DNA from: Microbacterium aerolatum
Lineage (GTDB): Bacteria > Actinomycetota > Actinomycetes > Actinomycetales > Microbacteriaceae
Length of the DNA: 64,000 nucleotides
NCBI RefSeq assembly: GCF_007988825.1
Contig: NZ_BJUW01000004.1
Location: 1-64,000, forward strand
Reading direction: 5' to 3'
The notes beneath the pieces were generated by a model. The model did not search any database. It was given only the letters and a program-made list of their open reading frames with translations, and had not been told where the DNA came from. A program made the position numbers and the translations under genes. This document shows, one piece after another, positions 44,097 to 52,090 of the stretch (positions are counted from its first letter, which is position 1; each line of letters opens with the position of its first letter).

Positions 44097-44446
44097 TTCT
44101 CGTCGTCTCCCGGCGTCTGGCGCTCCTGGATCGTGATCACCGTGGGATCCGTCTGGGCGGGATTCTCGGCGGGCGTCGATGTCGTGAGCTGCTGGACCGG
44201 CGATTCGGCAGGCGAGGTCGCCGTGGGGCTGACGGCGTTCGCGAACACGACGGCGATGTAGGGCAGGATCGCAGCGGCGATCGCGAACACCCAGGTGTAC
44301 CAGCCGTACGGCGTCACCAGCACAGTGAGCGCGAAGCACGCCATGCGGATCCCCATCGTGATCCAGTAGTTGCGCACGCGCGCCGAGGCCTCGTCCCGCG
44401 GCGCTTGCGGCAGGGACGTGACGGCGGGTGCGTGCGAGTGCTTCAC
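44093..44446 (-). CDS. DUF3099 domain membrane protein
   Basis: 117-aa protein. Two closely spaced hydrophobic segments (about residues 30-48 and 51-70) contain MGIRMACFALTVLVTPYGWYTW, the recognisable DUF3099 core, and a Ser/Thr/Pro-rich tail follows. Function is unknown. GTG 44446 has a TAGGCT box nine bases upstream on the minus strand. It is first of three coupled genes ending with SURF1, so a link to respiratory-complex assembly is plausible but unproven. Confidence 0.8.
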   Translation of the reverse strand: MKHSHAPAVTSLPQAPRDEASARVRNYWITMGIRMACFALTVLVTPYGWYTWVFAIAAAILPYIAVVFANAVSPTATSPAESPVQQLTTSTPAENPAQTDPTVITIQERQTPGDDEK

Positions 44447-44506
44447 GATCCTTCAAGCCTACGCCGCGCGGACGAGTCCGGAAGCTCTTCCACGGCGGAT
44501 ATCGCC

Positions 44507-45001
44507 TCAGCCGGCGACGCCGTAGAGCAGGAACGGGAGTGAGCCGAGGAACAGGAACGAGATGATCGCGACGACGATCAGGAGCGCGATGATCGCAAGT
44601 CCCGCGTACCCCATGATCAACCCGGCGATCGCCATTCCGCGCCCTGCGACAGCGGGGTTGCTGCGCGTCTGCTTGAGGGCCATGTGCCCGGTGATCACGG
44701 CGGCGATGGAGGCGAGCAGAGCCACGAAGGTCCAGCTGAACACGATGCCGGCGATGCCCGTGATGAGCGACGTGACCGCGAGGCCGCTGGTCGGGCGCGC
44801 CGGTGTGTACGGCTGTGCCGGGTACCGAGACGGATACTGCTGCGTGGGGTATTGCGGGGCGAGCGGGTACGCCTGTGTCTGGGGGTGAGCCTGCGGTGCG
44901 GCCGGCGCTCCCGGGTACGCCTGCGGGGCGGCAGCGGGTGCCGCCGTCGGGGCAGGCGGGAGGACGGGGTGCTCGCCCGGGGTCGTGTTGTCGTCGCTCA
45001 T
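44507..45001 (-). CDS. DUF4190 domain membrane protein
   Basis: 164-aa protein with a Pro/Ala/Tyr/Gln-rich N-terminal 65 residues (repeats of the AQPYT, YPTQQYPSRY type) and two C-terminal membrane segments of a DUF4190 domain (SLITGIAGIVFSW and GYAGLAIIALLIVVAIISFLF). Proline-rich cytosolic tails of this kind are common on actinobacterial membrane proteins and may bind partner proteins. Function is unknown. It is 60 bp from DUF3099 and divergent from the reductase gene. Confidence 0.8.
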   Translation of the reverse strand: MSDDNTTPGEHPVLPPAPTAAPAAAPQAYPGAPAAPQAHPQTQAYPLAPQYPTQQYPSRYPAQPYTPARPTSGLAVTSLITGIAGIVFSWTFVALLASIAAVITGHMALKQTRSNPAVAGRGMAIAGLIMGYAGLAIIALLIVVAIISFLFLGSLPFLLYGVAG

Positions 45002-45078
45002 CGCGATCCCTTCTTCGGTCTCAGGTGTCCCTCAATCATGGCGTGGATCCGGCTCCGGGGCACGTGCGGCCACCCCGA

Positions 45079-45084
45079 TAGGAT
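45079..45084 (+). promoter_or_regulatory. -10 box of the FabG-like gene
   Basis: TAGGAT would give a leader of about 44 nt ending in GGGAGTGAG before ATG 45135. No clear -35 is seen. Confidence 0.4.
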
Positions 45085-45134
45085 GGCTCCCGGCCGATCC
45101 CCATCGATCGATCAGCCCTGTGGGAGTGAGCATC

Positions 45135-45845
45135 ATGAATTCAGAACGCGTCGTCCTCGTCACCGGCGGCAACCGCGGCATCGGTCGCGCGATCGCGGAG
45201 CGCTTCGTCCGTGACGGCTATCGCGTCGCCGTCACCGCCCGCAGCGGCGAGGGCCCCGAAGGCACGCTCACCGTGCGCGCCGACGTGACGGATGCCGCTG
45301 CGATCGACGCGGCCTTCACCGAGGTCGAGAACACCCTCGGGCCCGTCGAAGTGGTCGTCGCGAACGCCGGCATCACCAAGGACACGCTCCTGATGCGCAT
45401 GAGCGAAGACGACTTCGACAGCGTGGTCGCCACCAACCTGGGCGGCACGTTCCGTGTCGTGAAGCGTGCCTCGAAGGGGATGCTGCGTGCGCGCTTCGGC
45501 CGTGTGATCCTCATCTCCAGCGTCGTCGGCCTCTACGGTTCGGCAGGCCAGGTGAACTACGCCGCCTCCAAGAGCGCCCTGGTCGGCTTCGCCCGCTCGC
45601 TCACGCGCGAACTCGGCGCACGCGGTATCACCACGAACGTCGTCGCTCCCGGATTCATCGACACGGACATGACCGCCGAACTGCCGGAAGAGACGCAGAA
45701 GCAGTACAAGGCCAGTATCCCGGCCGCGCGATTCGCGACGCCGGACGAGGTCGCCGGTGTCGTGACCTGGCTCGCCGGTGATGATGCCGCCTACATCTCA
45801 GGCGCAGTGATCCCCGTCGACGGCGGCCTCGGCATGGGTCACTGA
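45135..45845 (+). CDS. fabG: 3-oxoacyl-[acyl-carrier-protein] reductase-like SDR
   Basis: 236-aa short-chain dehydrogenase. TGGNRGIGRAIAERF is the cofactor loop, NAGIT the structural motif, and the catalytic Tyr142 and Lys146 stand in YAASK after Ser in LISSVVG. The C-terminal PVDGGLGMGH is like that of mycobacterial FabG1/MabA, which is why I lean to a fatty-acid role. No other fatty-acid synthase gene is adjacent, so the substrate is inferred. ATG 45135 has GGGAG upstream. It overlaps the convergent hydrolase by 7 bases. Confidence 0.88.
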   Translation: MNSERVVLVTGGNRGIGRAIAERFVRDGYRVAVTARSGEGPEGTLTVRADVTDAAAIDAAFTEVENTLGPVEVVVANAGITKDTLLMRMSEDDFDSVVATNLGGTFRVVKRASKGMLRARFGRVILISSVVGLYGSAGQVNYAASKSALVGFARSLTRELGARGITTNVVAPGFIDTDMTAELPEETQKQYKASIPAARFATPDEVAGVVTWLAGDDAAYISGAVIPVDGGLGMGH

Positions 45846-46531
45846 CCCGCCGCGTCATTGATCAGAGCGGCGAGCCGCTCGGGCTGGGAGAACTGCGGCC
45901 AGTGGCCGGAGCCGATCTTCTCCACCGTCACGTCGGCGATCGCGCGATATTCCTCGGCATAGGAGCCCCAGTTGTCGAGCTCGGCCTCCAGCTGCTGCTG
46001 ATCCATGCCGCCCATCAGCATGGTCACCGGCACACGGTGCCTGCCGTCTGACAACCGAACGGGATCGGTGGGAACCCGCGCCGGCACGGATCGCGTCAGC
46101 GGGGTCGTGCGCGCGCGGGTCTGCGCATCGAGATCGAAGACGTCCTCATCGGGGAAGAAATCCCACCCGGGGAACGGTACGACGCCGTCGACGAGCTCGA
46201 ACTCGGAGATGGCCGATTCCGGCGGCGGCGGCACCGTGTCGACGAAGACGACGCGCGCGACCCGGTCGGGACGCGCATCCGCCGCGCCCCATACGACGTT
46301 GCCGCCGCCGCTGTGCCCGACGAGCACGACAGGGCCGTCTGCGGCGTCGATCTTCTCCACGACGGCGTCGACCCAGTCGGACATGCCGATGCCGGAGGAT
46401 CGCTCGGCGGGTTCGCCGACGCCGGGGAGGGTCATGGCCAGCGGCCGGTGGCCGGCCGCTTCGAGTGCGGGGACGACGTCGTCCCACGAGGATGCCTCGA
46501 GCCAGAGGCCCGGTACGAGAATGATGTCCAT
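45839..46531 (-). CDS. Alpha/beta hydrolase
   Basis: 230-aa hydrolase of the small EstA/AB-hydrolase type. LVPGLWLEASSW gives the oxyanion region, VLVGHSGGGNV the nucleophile (Ser74), and the catalytic His is in GSGHWPQFSQP near the end. The substrate is unknown. ATG at 46531 has TAGCGT six bases upstream on its strand. It overlaps the fabG stop by seven bases tail to tail and lies 44 bp from serB. Confidence 0.82.
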   Translation of the reverse strand: MDIILVPGLWLEASSWDDVVPALEAAGHRPLAMTLPGVGEPAERSSGIGMSDWVDAVVEKIDAADGPVVLVGHSGGGNVVWGAADARPDRVARVVFVDTVPPPPESAISEFELVDGVVPFPGWDFFPDEDVFDLDAQTRARTTPLTRSVPARVPTDPVRLSDGRHRVPVTMLMGGMDQQQLEAELDNWGSYAEEYRAIADVTVEKIGSGHWPQFSQPERLAALINDAAGQ

Positions 46532-46537
46532 GCCGCG

Positions 46538-46543
46538 ACGCTA
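46538..46543 (-). promoter_or_regulatory. -10 box of the alpha/beta hydrolase gene at 46531 (leaderless)
   Basis: TAGCGT on the minus strand ends six bases before the ATG. Confidence 0.5.
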
Positions 46544-46575
46544 CGCGCGGCCTCGGACATCCGCCAGGGTCGAGA

Positions 46576-47211
46576 TCAGGGCAGCAGCGGGATGACCGCG
46601 CGGAGGTCCTGCGGACCGATGACGAGATTCGCCGATCGACGGACCATCGGCTTCGCGTTGAAGGCGAGGCCGAGGCCGGCGGCCGCCATCATCTCGAGGT
46701 CGTTGGCGCCGTCGCCGATCGCGATGGTCGCGTGCTGCGGCAGCTGAAGCTCGCGAGCCCATTCCCGAAGCGATGCGGCCTTGACAGCGGCATCCACGAT
46801 CTCGCCGTCGACGACGCCCGAGAGCCGATCCGCGTAGACGGTCAGCCGGTTGGCCCGCCAGCGATCCACGCCGAGGCCGGGGGCGATGTGGTCGAGGATC
46901 TCGTGGAATCCGCCGGACACGACTCCCACGACTCCGCCCCGGTCGTGAACGGCGGCTGTGAGCTCCCGCACGCCAGGGGTGGGCCGGATCCGGCTCCTGA
47001 CGCGCTCGAACGCATCGGTGGGAACCCCGGCGAGCGCCTGCACCCGGGAGCACAGACTGGCCGCGAAATCGACCTCACCGCGCATCGCCGCTTCCGTGGC
47101 CGCCTGCACCTCGGCGCGCCGACCTGCTTCGTCTGCGAGAAGCTCGATCACCTCATCGCGGATCAGGGTGGAATCGGCATCGAGGACGACGAGGAAGCGC
47201 GCAGCAGTCAC
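46576..47211 (-). CDS. serB: Phosphoserine phosphatase
   Basis: 211-aa HAD hydrolase carrying out the last step of serine synthesis. The catalytic DxDxT is D11-A-D13-S-T15, motif II is VSGGF and motif III/IV GDGANDLEMM near residue 158. There is no N-terminal ACT domain, unlike the mycobacterial enzyme SerB2. GTG at 47211 has TACGCT seven bases upstream. The product is cytosolic. It is 37 bp from glgC. Confidence 0.93.
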   Translation of the reverse strand: MTAARFLVVLDADSTLIRDEVIELLADEAGRRAEVQAATEAAMRGEVDFAASLCSRVQALAGVPTDAFERVRSRIRPTPGVRELTAAVHDRGGVVGVVSGGFHEILDHIAPGLGVDRWRANRLTVYADRLSGVVDGEIVDAAVKAASLREWARELQLPQHATIAIGDGANDLEMMAAAGLGLAFNAKPMVRRSANLVIGPQDLRAVIPLLP

Positions 47212-47218
47212 GCGATCG

Positions 47219-47224
47219 AGCGTA
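47219..47224 (-). promoter_or_regulatory. -10 box of serB (leaderless)
   Basis: TACGCT on the minus strand ends seven bases before the GTG at 47211. Confidence 0.45.
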
Positions 47225-47248
47225 GCGCCCGATCGGAGGCCGGCCCGT

Positions 47249-48493
47249 TCACGGCTCGATCAGCTCGCCCTTGCCGACGACGGTGATCCCGGATTCGGTC
47301 ACGGTGAAGCCGCGTTCGAGGTCGCGCTCCCTGTCGACGCCGACGGTCGCGCCGTCGAGCATGACGACGTTCTTGTCGAGCACCGCCCGGTGCACGCGCG
47401 CACCCTGCCCGACCACGACGCCGTCGAAGACCACCGAATCCGTGATGGTCGACCCGCCGGCGGCGAGGGTGCCCGGTCCGATCACGCTGCGCTCGAGGTG
47501 GGTGCCGGAGAGCACCGAGCCGGGCGAGACGATCGAGTCGATCGCGTTGCCGATGCGCCCGACCGCATCGCGCACGAACTTCGCCGGAGGCGCGTTCACG
47601 CTCTGCGTGCGGATCGGCCAGAGCGTGTTGTACAGGTTGAAGACCGGGAGGGTCGAGATGAGATCCATGTGCGCGTCGAAGAACGAGTCGATCGTCCCGA
47701 CATCCCGCCAGTACGCGCGATCGCGCGGCGACGAGCCAGGGACGTCGTTGTTCTTCATGTCGTAGTAGCCGGCCTCGCCCCGATCGACAAAGTACGGGAT
47801 GATGTCGCCGCCCATGTCGTGACTCGACGTCGCGACCTCGCCGTCCGCCTCCACCGCTTCGATGAGCGCGTCGGTGTCGAAGATGTAGTTGCCCATCGAC
47901 GCGAGCACCTCGTGCGGCGAGTCTGCGAGGCCGGCGGCATCCGTCGGCTTCTCCAGGAACGCGCGGATCCGGCCGGAGCCATCGGGATCGGCGTCTATGA
48001 CGCCGAACTGGTTCGCGAGGGCCAGCGGCTGCCGGATGCCGGCGACCGTGGCCTTCGCGCCGGACTCGATGTGGGCCTCGATCATCTGCTGGAAGTCCAT
48101 GCGGTAGACGTGGTCGGCGCCGATCACGACCACGATGTCGGGCTTCTCGTCATTGATGAGGTTCAGGCTCTGCAGGATGGCGTCGGCCGATCCCGAGAAC
48201 CAGCGCTTGCCCAGACGCTGCTGAGCCGGCACCGAGGTGATGTACGAGTCCAGCAGCGAGGACATGCGCCACGTCTGGGTGATGTGCCGGTCTAGGCTGT
48301 GCGACTTGTACTGCGTGAGCACCACGATCTGCCGGAGACCGGAGTTGATCAGGTTTGAGACGGCGAAATCGATCAGTCGATACTGCCCGCCGAACGGCAC
48401 GGCAGGCTTCGCCCGATCAGCCGTGAGAGGCATGAGCCGCTTGCCCTCTCCGCCGGCGAGAATGATGCCGAAGACCTTCTTTGGGGCTGCCAT
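47249..48493 (-). CDS. glgC: Glucose-1-phosphate adenylyltransferase
   Basis: 414-aa ADP-glucose pyrophosphorylase, the control step of glycogen synthesis. [26 protein letters not shown] is the nucleotide-binding N-terminus (given in part: [11 protein letters not shown]), the catalytic region includes YRMDFQQM, and the C-terminal 130 residues form the left-handed beta-helix. It diverges from glgA 46 bp away, and each has a -10 box six bases before its ATG, so the two starts are balanced. Confidence 0.96.
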   Translation of the reverse strand: MAAPKKVFGIILAGGEGKRLMPLTADRAKPAVPFGGQYRLIDFAVSNLINSGLRQIVVLTQYKSHSLDRHITQTWRMSSLLDSYITSVPAQQRLGKRWFSGSADAILQSLNLINDEKPDIVVVIGADHVYRMDFQQMIEAHIESGAKATVAGIRQPLALANQFGVIDADPDGSGRIRAFLEKPTDAAGLADSPHEVLASMGNYIFDTDALIEAVEADGEVATSSHDMGGDIIPYFVDRGEAGYYDMKNNDVPGSSPRDRAYWRDVGTIDSFFDAHMDLISTLPVFNLYNTLWPIRTQSVNAPPAKFVRDAVGRIGNAIDSIVSPGSVLSGTHLERSVIGPGTLAAGGSTITDSVVFDGVVVGQGARVHRAVLDKNVVMLDGATVGVDRERDLERGFTVTESGITVVGKGELIEP

Positions 48494-48499
48494 GGCTCC

Positions 48500-48505
48500 A
48501 CCATA
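48500..48505 (-). promoter_or_regulatory. -10 box of glgC (leaderless)
   Basis: TATGGT on the minus strand ends six bases before the glgC ATG at 48493. Confidence 0.5.
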
Positions 48506-48527
48506 GAACCCCGACGTGTCGCTGTAC

Positions 48528-48533
48528 TAGCGT
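48528..48533 (+). promoter_or_regulatory. -10 box of glgA (leaderless)
   Basis: TAGCGT ends six bases before the glgA ATG at 48540. It is 22 bp from the opposing glgC box. Confidence 0.5.
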
Positions 48534-48539
48534 TCAAGC

Positions 48540-49724
48540 ATGCGCGTCGACATGATCACCAAGGAGTATCCGCCGGAGATCTACGGCGGGGCGGGAGTCC
48601 ACGTCGCAGAACTGGTCTCCGCGCTGCGTTCGTCGATCGATGTGCGGGTCCGTGCCTTCGGTTCCGAGCGCACCGAGGCAGGCACTCGGTCGTACCGTCC
48701 GCCGGTCGAACTGGACAGCGCGAACGCCGCGATCCAGACGCTCGGCACCGATCTCGCCATGGTGGGAGACATCGCCGGAGCCGACCTCGTGCACAGCCAC
48801 ACCTGGTACGCGAACTTCGCCGGTCACATCGCCTCACAGCTGCACGGCATCCCTCATGTCCTCACCGCACACAGCCTCGAGCCGCTGCGCCCATGGAAGG
48901 CCGAGCAGCTGGGCGGCGGATACGCCGTCTCGAGCGGCATCGAGAAGCTCGCGTACGAGAACGCGGCGGCGATCATCGCGGTCTCCGCGGGGATGCGCGC
49001 GGACATCCTCCGCAGCTACCCGCAGGTCGACCCCGCACGCGTGCACGTGATCCACAACGGGATCGACGTGCAGCGCTGGCGGCCGGTCCGGAACGACGCG
49101 TTCCTCGCCGAGATCGGGATGGATACTGCGCGCCCGTCCGTCGTGTTCGTCGGACGCATAACCAGGCAGAAGGGCCTGCCGTACCTGCTGCGCGCCGCCG
49201 AGCTGCTGCCGCCCGAGGTTCAGCTGGTGCTGTGCGCCGGCGCGCCGGACACGCCGGAGATCATGGCCGAGGTGCAGGAGGGAGTCCGGCGGCTCCAGCA
49301 GACCAGGGACGGCGTGATCTGGATCGAGCGGATGCTGCCGCGTGACGAGCTCAGCGCCATCCTCGCCGCCGCGACGACCTTCGTGTGCCCGTCGGTCTAC
49401 GAGCCGCTCGGCATCGTGAATCTCGAGGCGATGGCCTGCGGGGCGGCCGTCGTCGGCACTGCCACCGGCGGCATCCCCGAAGTCGTCGACGACGGTGTCA
49501 CCGGCCGCCTGGTGCCGATCGAACAGGCGCAGGACGGCACGGGAACCCCGATCGTTCCCGCCGCATTCGTTGCCGATCTCGCGCGCGTGCTGACCGAGGT
49601 GGTCGCAGATCCGCAGCGTGCCGCCGACTACGGTCGCGCGGGCCGGGAGCGCGCGACGAAGGAGTTCAGCTGGGCCGCGATCGCCGACACCACGCGCGCG
49701 CTCTACGCGGAGCTGACCGACTGA
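48540..49724 (+). CDS. glgA: Glycogen synthase, GT4 type
   Basis: 394-aa retaining glycosyltransferase of family GT4. MRVDMITKEYPPEIYGGAGV is the donor-domain start, VGRITRQKGLPYLL begins the second Rossmann half, and CPSVYEPLGIVNLEAMACG contains the conserved E-x7-E motif. This type, also called GlgM in mycobacteria, may make maltose-1-phosphate from ADP-glucose and glucose-1-phosphate rather than elongating glycogen directly. The sequence cannot decide which. It is divergent from glgC. Confidence 0.92.
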   Translation: MRVDMITKEYPPEIYGGAGVHVAELVSALRSSIDVRVRAFGSERTEAGTRSYRPPVELDSANAAIQTLGTDLAMVGDIAGADLVHSHTWYANFAGHIASQLHGIPHVLTAHSLEPLRPWKAEQLGGGYAVSSGIEKLAYENAAAIIAVSAGMRADILRSYPQVDPARVHVIHNGIDVQRWRPVRNDAFLAEIGMDTARPSVVFVGRITRQKGLPYLLRAAELLPPEVQLVLCAGAPDTPEIMAEVQEGVRRLQQTRDGVIWIERMLPRDELSAILAAATTFVCPSVYEPLGIVNLEAMACGAAVVGTATGGIPEVVDDGVTGRLVPIEQAQDGTGTPIVPAAFVADLARVLTEVVADPQRAADYGRAGRERATKEFSWAAIADTTRALYAELTD

Positions 49725-49729
49725 GCCGA

Positions 49730-49735
49730 TAGGCT
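49730..49735 (+). promoter_or_regulatory. -10 box of the orphan ABC ATPase gene (leaderless)
   Basis: TAGGCT ends six bases before ATG 49742 and directly follows the glgA stop. Confidence 0.5.
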
Positions 49736-49741
49736 GGGTGC

Positions 49742-50527
49742 ATGCCGAGCGCTCTTGATTTCACCGATGTCGTCGTGCGCCGTGACGGGCGCAACATCGT
49801 CGATCATGTGACCTGGCAGGTCGCAGACGACCAACGATGGGTGGTGCTCGGGCCGAACGGCGCCGGCAAGACCACGCTGCTGCAGCTGGCCGACACGCTC
49901 ATGCACCCGACATCCGGAACCGTGACGATCCTCGGCGAGACCCTCGGCCGCACCGACGTATTCGAGATCCGCCCGCGGATCGGTTTCGCCTCCACGGCGA
50001 TGGCCAAGCGCATCCCGCGCGAGGAGAGCGTGCTCAACGTCGTGCTGACGGCGGCCTACTCGGTCACCGGACGGTGGAACGAGCAGTACGAGAACATCGA
50101 CGAGCGCCGCGCGCTGCGCGTCCTGGGGGAGTGGAAGCTCGACCACCTCGCCGACCGGACCTTCGGCACCCTCAGCGACGGTGAGCAGAAGCGAGTGCAG
50201 ATCGCACGCGCCGTGATGACCGATCCCGAGGTGCTGCTGCTCGACGAGCCGACCGCGTCGCTGGATCTGGGTGCTCGCGAGGAACTGCTCGCGCTGCTCA
50301 GCGGATACGCTTCGTCGCCGACGACGCCGGCCATGGTGATGGTCACGCACCACGTCGAGGAGATCCCGGTGGGCTTCACCCACGTGCTGCTGCTGCGCGG
50401 CGGCGGTGTCGTCGCGGCGGGCCCCATCGAGGAGACCCTGACGGCGGATGCTCTCACCGAGGCCTTCGGCATGCCCATCGCCCTGTCGTCCGAGGACGGC
50501 CGCTACGCGGCACGCGCAACGTCCTGA
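49742..50527 (+). CDS. ABC-type ATPase without a permease
   Basis: 261-aa ATP-binding protein. Walker A GPNGAGKT (near residue 39), a degenerate signature [14 protein letters not shown] in place of LSGGQ, and Walker [14 protein letters not shown], with the switch histidine in THHVEE. No membrane partner is encoded next to it, and LSDGE resembles cytosolic ABC proteins of the YlmA/ModF-like group. It lies 17 bp after glgA with its own -10 box. Role unknown. Confidence 0.82.
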   Translation: MPSALDFTDVVVRRDGRNIVDHVTWQVADDQRWVVLGPNGAGKTTLLQLADTLMHPTSGTVTILGETLGRTDVFEIRPRIGFASTAMAKRIPREESVLNVVLTAAYSVTGRWNEQYENIDERRALRVLGEWKLDHLADRTFGTLSDGEQKRVQIARAVMTDPEVLLLDEPTASLDLGAREELLALLSGYASSPTTPAMVMVTHHVEEIPVGFTHVLLLRGGGVVAAGPIEETLTADALTEAFGMPIALSSEDGRYAARATS

Positions 50528-50540
50528 GCCGAGGATCTGC

Positions 50541-50546
50541 TAGAAT
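50541..50546 (+). promoter_or_regulatory. -10 box of rpmE2
   Basis: TAGAAT with a leader of about 67 nt. I looked for a Zur-type palindrome, expected for zinc-regulated L31 copies, and did not find one in this leader. Confidence 0.5.
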
Positions 50547-50619
50547 TGACCCTTGGTGCATTCGCGCCGCAGACTTCCCTCGCTCCTGGCACAATCCAGG
50601 GCACCATCTAAGGAATCCC

Positions 50620-50874
50620 ATGAAGACTGACATCCACCCCGACTACAAGAACGTCGTGTTCCGCGACCTCGGCTCGGGCGAGACCTTCCTGACCCGTTCC
50701 ACGGTCACCAGCGACAAGACCATCGAGCTGGATGGCGTGGAGTACCCGGTCATCGACGTCGAGATCTCCTCGGCTTCGCACCCGTTCTACACGGGCAAGC
50801 AGCGCATCATGGACTCGGCCGGTCGCGTCGAGAAGTTCAACCAGCGCTTCAAGGGCTTCGGCGGCAGCAAGTAA
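50620..50874 (+). CDS. rpmE2: 50S ribosomal protein L31 type B
   Basis: 84-aa bL31. [20 protein letters not shown] opens the type-B form, and no CxxC zinc ligands are present, so it needs no zinc. Such copies often replace the zinc-binding L31 under zinc starvation; whether a second copy exists elsewhere cannot be seen. It has a separate promoter and a strong terminator immediately after. Confidence 0.95.
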   Translation: MKTDIHPDYKNVVFRDLGSGETFLTRSTVTSDKTIELDGVEYPVIDVEISSASHPFYTGKQRIMDSAGRVEKFNQRFKGFGGSK

Positions 50875-50887
50875 GCTTCCGGTTCGA

Positions 50888-50917
50888 AAGAAGGCTCCGC
50901 TCCGGCGGGGCCTTCTT
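50888..50917 (+). terminator. Rho-independent terminator after rpmE2
   Basis: AAGAAGGCTCCGC (50888-50900) and GCGGGGCCTTCTT (50905-50917) pair over 13 bp with one G-U, closed by a TCCG tetraloop. The T-rich right arm ends in CTTCTTCGTG. It lies 13 bp after the stop and may also serve the convergent small gene. Confidence 0.9.
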
Positions 50918-50963
50918 CGTGTCTACGGACGCCTCGTGATCACCCGGTCGTACCGTCGCGTGG

Positions 50964-51251
50964 TCAGCCGAACTCGATCGTGATCCGCCCCTCATCCATC
51001 CGGTCGGGACCCTTGTCGGGCGTCGGGGCGGGGACCGAGGCGCGCTGCTGGCGATCGCGCTCCTGATCCGCCTCGTGCGCGGTCGGCGACCACACCGCGT
51101 CGAACCCGCCGGCGATTCCGCCGCTGGTCGAATCGCGGTACTTCTCCTCGATTGGCTTGCCGGACAGCGCGCGGCGCAGTCCGCCGATGAGCAGGATCGG
51201 GATCATCGAGAACACGATCCCGATCACCGCCCAGCCCGCGATGTCGCTCAT
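50964..51251 (-). CDS. Small membrane protein of unknown function (95 aa)
   Basis: 95-aa protein with one N-terminal membrane helix (about residues 6-24, WAVIGIVFSMIPILLIGGL) and a polar C-terminal tail rich in Asp, Glu and Arg. The orientation is uncertain. No family is recognised. It is convergent with rpmE2 and 42 bp from the exonuclease gene upstream on the same strand. Confidence 0.65.
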   Translation of the reverse strand: MSDIAGWAVIGIVFSMIPILLIGGLRRALSGKPIEEKYRDSTSGGIAGGFDAVWSPTAHEADQERDRQQRASVPAPTPDKGPDRMDEGRITIEFG

Positions 51252-51293
51252 GTGCTCAGCCTAGAACCGTCGCGCGGGCGACGGCATCCGATC

Positions 51294-52013
51294 TCAGACG
51301 GATCCTGGCGCCCGAACCGGCCACGTGCCGTCGAGGGCGTCCTCCGGCTCGATGCGTCCGATCCGGACGAAGTACTCGGTCAGACTCTCGGCCTGGGTGC
51401 GCGCCCAGCCGATCTGCTGGGTGTGCAGTTCGTGCGCAGAGCCGGCGAGCGGAAAGCTCCGCGCTATCGCCTGGGCGACGCGTCCTGCCGCGATCGCATC
51501 CGCCGACGCCTCGTGCGCGCCATCGAGCGGGACCCCGTAGTGCTGGGCGACGACCTCGAGAGTGCGCTTGCCCTTCCGGTAGCGATCGACGGCCTTGTCG
51601 ATCACCAGCGGGTCGATGATGGGGCCCGGCATCTCGAGAGCGGGGACGCCGTGCCGGATGCATTCGTGCGTGAGGAGTGAGAAGTCGTAGGAGGCGTTGT
51701 ACGCGACGACGGGAAGCCCCTGCGCGAACAGCGATCGCAGCGAACTCGCGATCTCGGCCACGACCTCCCGCGCGGAGCGCCCGTGCGCACGCGCGTGCTC
51801 GGTCGTGATGCCGTGCACCGCGGCGGCGCCGTCGGGGATCGGGACTCCCGGATCAGCGATCCAGGAACGTGCGGCGATCTCACGTCCCTTCGCGTCGAGC
51901 ACGCCGACGTGCGCTGTGACGATGCGGTCGGCGGCGACATCGACGCCGGTGGTCTCCAGGTCGAAGACGCCGATGCGGCCGAGCCAGGTCGGGAGGTCGA
52001 GATCGAGTGCCAT
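51294..52013 (-). CDS. 3'-5' exonuclease of the DnaQ/DEDDh type
   Basis: 239-aa DEDDh exonuclease domain. The first acidic motif is FDLETTGVD (Asp18, Glu20), the second NASYDFSLL, and HEASADA (the catalytic His and Asp) follows near residue 157. The rest of the protein is a C-terminal extension of about 60 residues that includes WARTQAESLTEYFV. It resembles the epsilon/DnaQ-like proofreading family but is a stand-alone protein, possibly acting in repair or RNA turnover. ATG 52013 follows GAGGAG; a GTG at 52031 with a TAGCGT box would add six residues. Confidence 0.85.
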   Translation of the reverse strand: MALDLDLPTWLGRIGVFDLETTGVDVAADRIVTAHVGVLDAKGREIAARSWIADPGVPIPDGAAAVHGITTEHARAHGRSAREVVAEIASSLRSLFAQGLPVVAYNASYDFSLLTHECIRHGVPALEMPGPIIDPLVIDKAVDRYRKGKRTLEVVAQHYGVPLDGAHEASADAIAAGRVAQAIARSFPLAGSAHELHTQQIGWARTQAESLTEYFVRIGRIEPEDALDGTWPVRAPGSV

Positions 52014-52078
52014 GGGATTCTCCTCTGTCACGCCCAACGCTAGGGACGACCTCGGACATCGCGTCGCAGGCACGCCCG

Positions 52079-52084
52079 TAGACT
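52079..52084 (+). promoter_or_regulatory. -10 box of the alpha/beta hydrolase gene at 52091 (leaderless)
   Basis: TAGACT ends six bases before ATG 52091. Confidence 0.5.
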
Positions 52085-52090
52085 GAATCC

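Noticed and set aside
50528..50619. Zur operator upstream of the zinc-free L31 gene
   Set aside because: No palindrome resembling the actinobacterial Zur box is present in the 92-bp leader. Only a weak CTGG/CCAG pair is seen.
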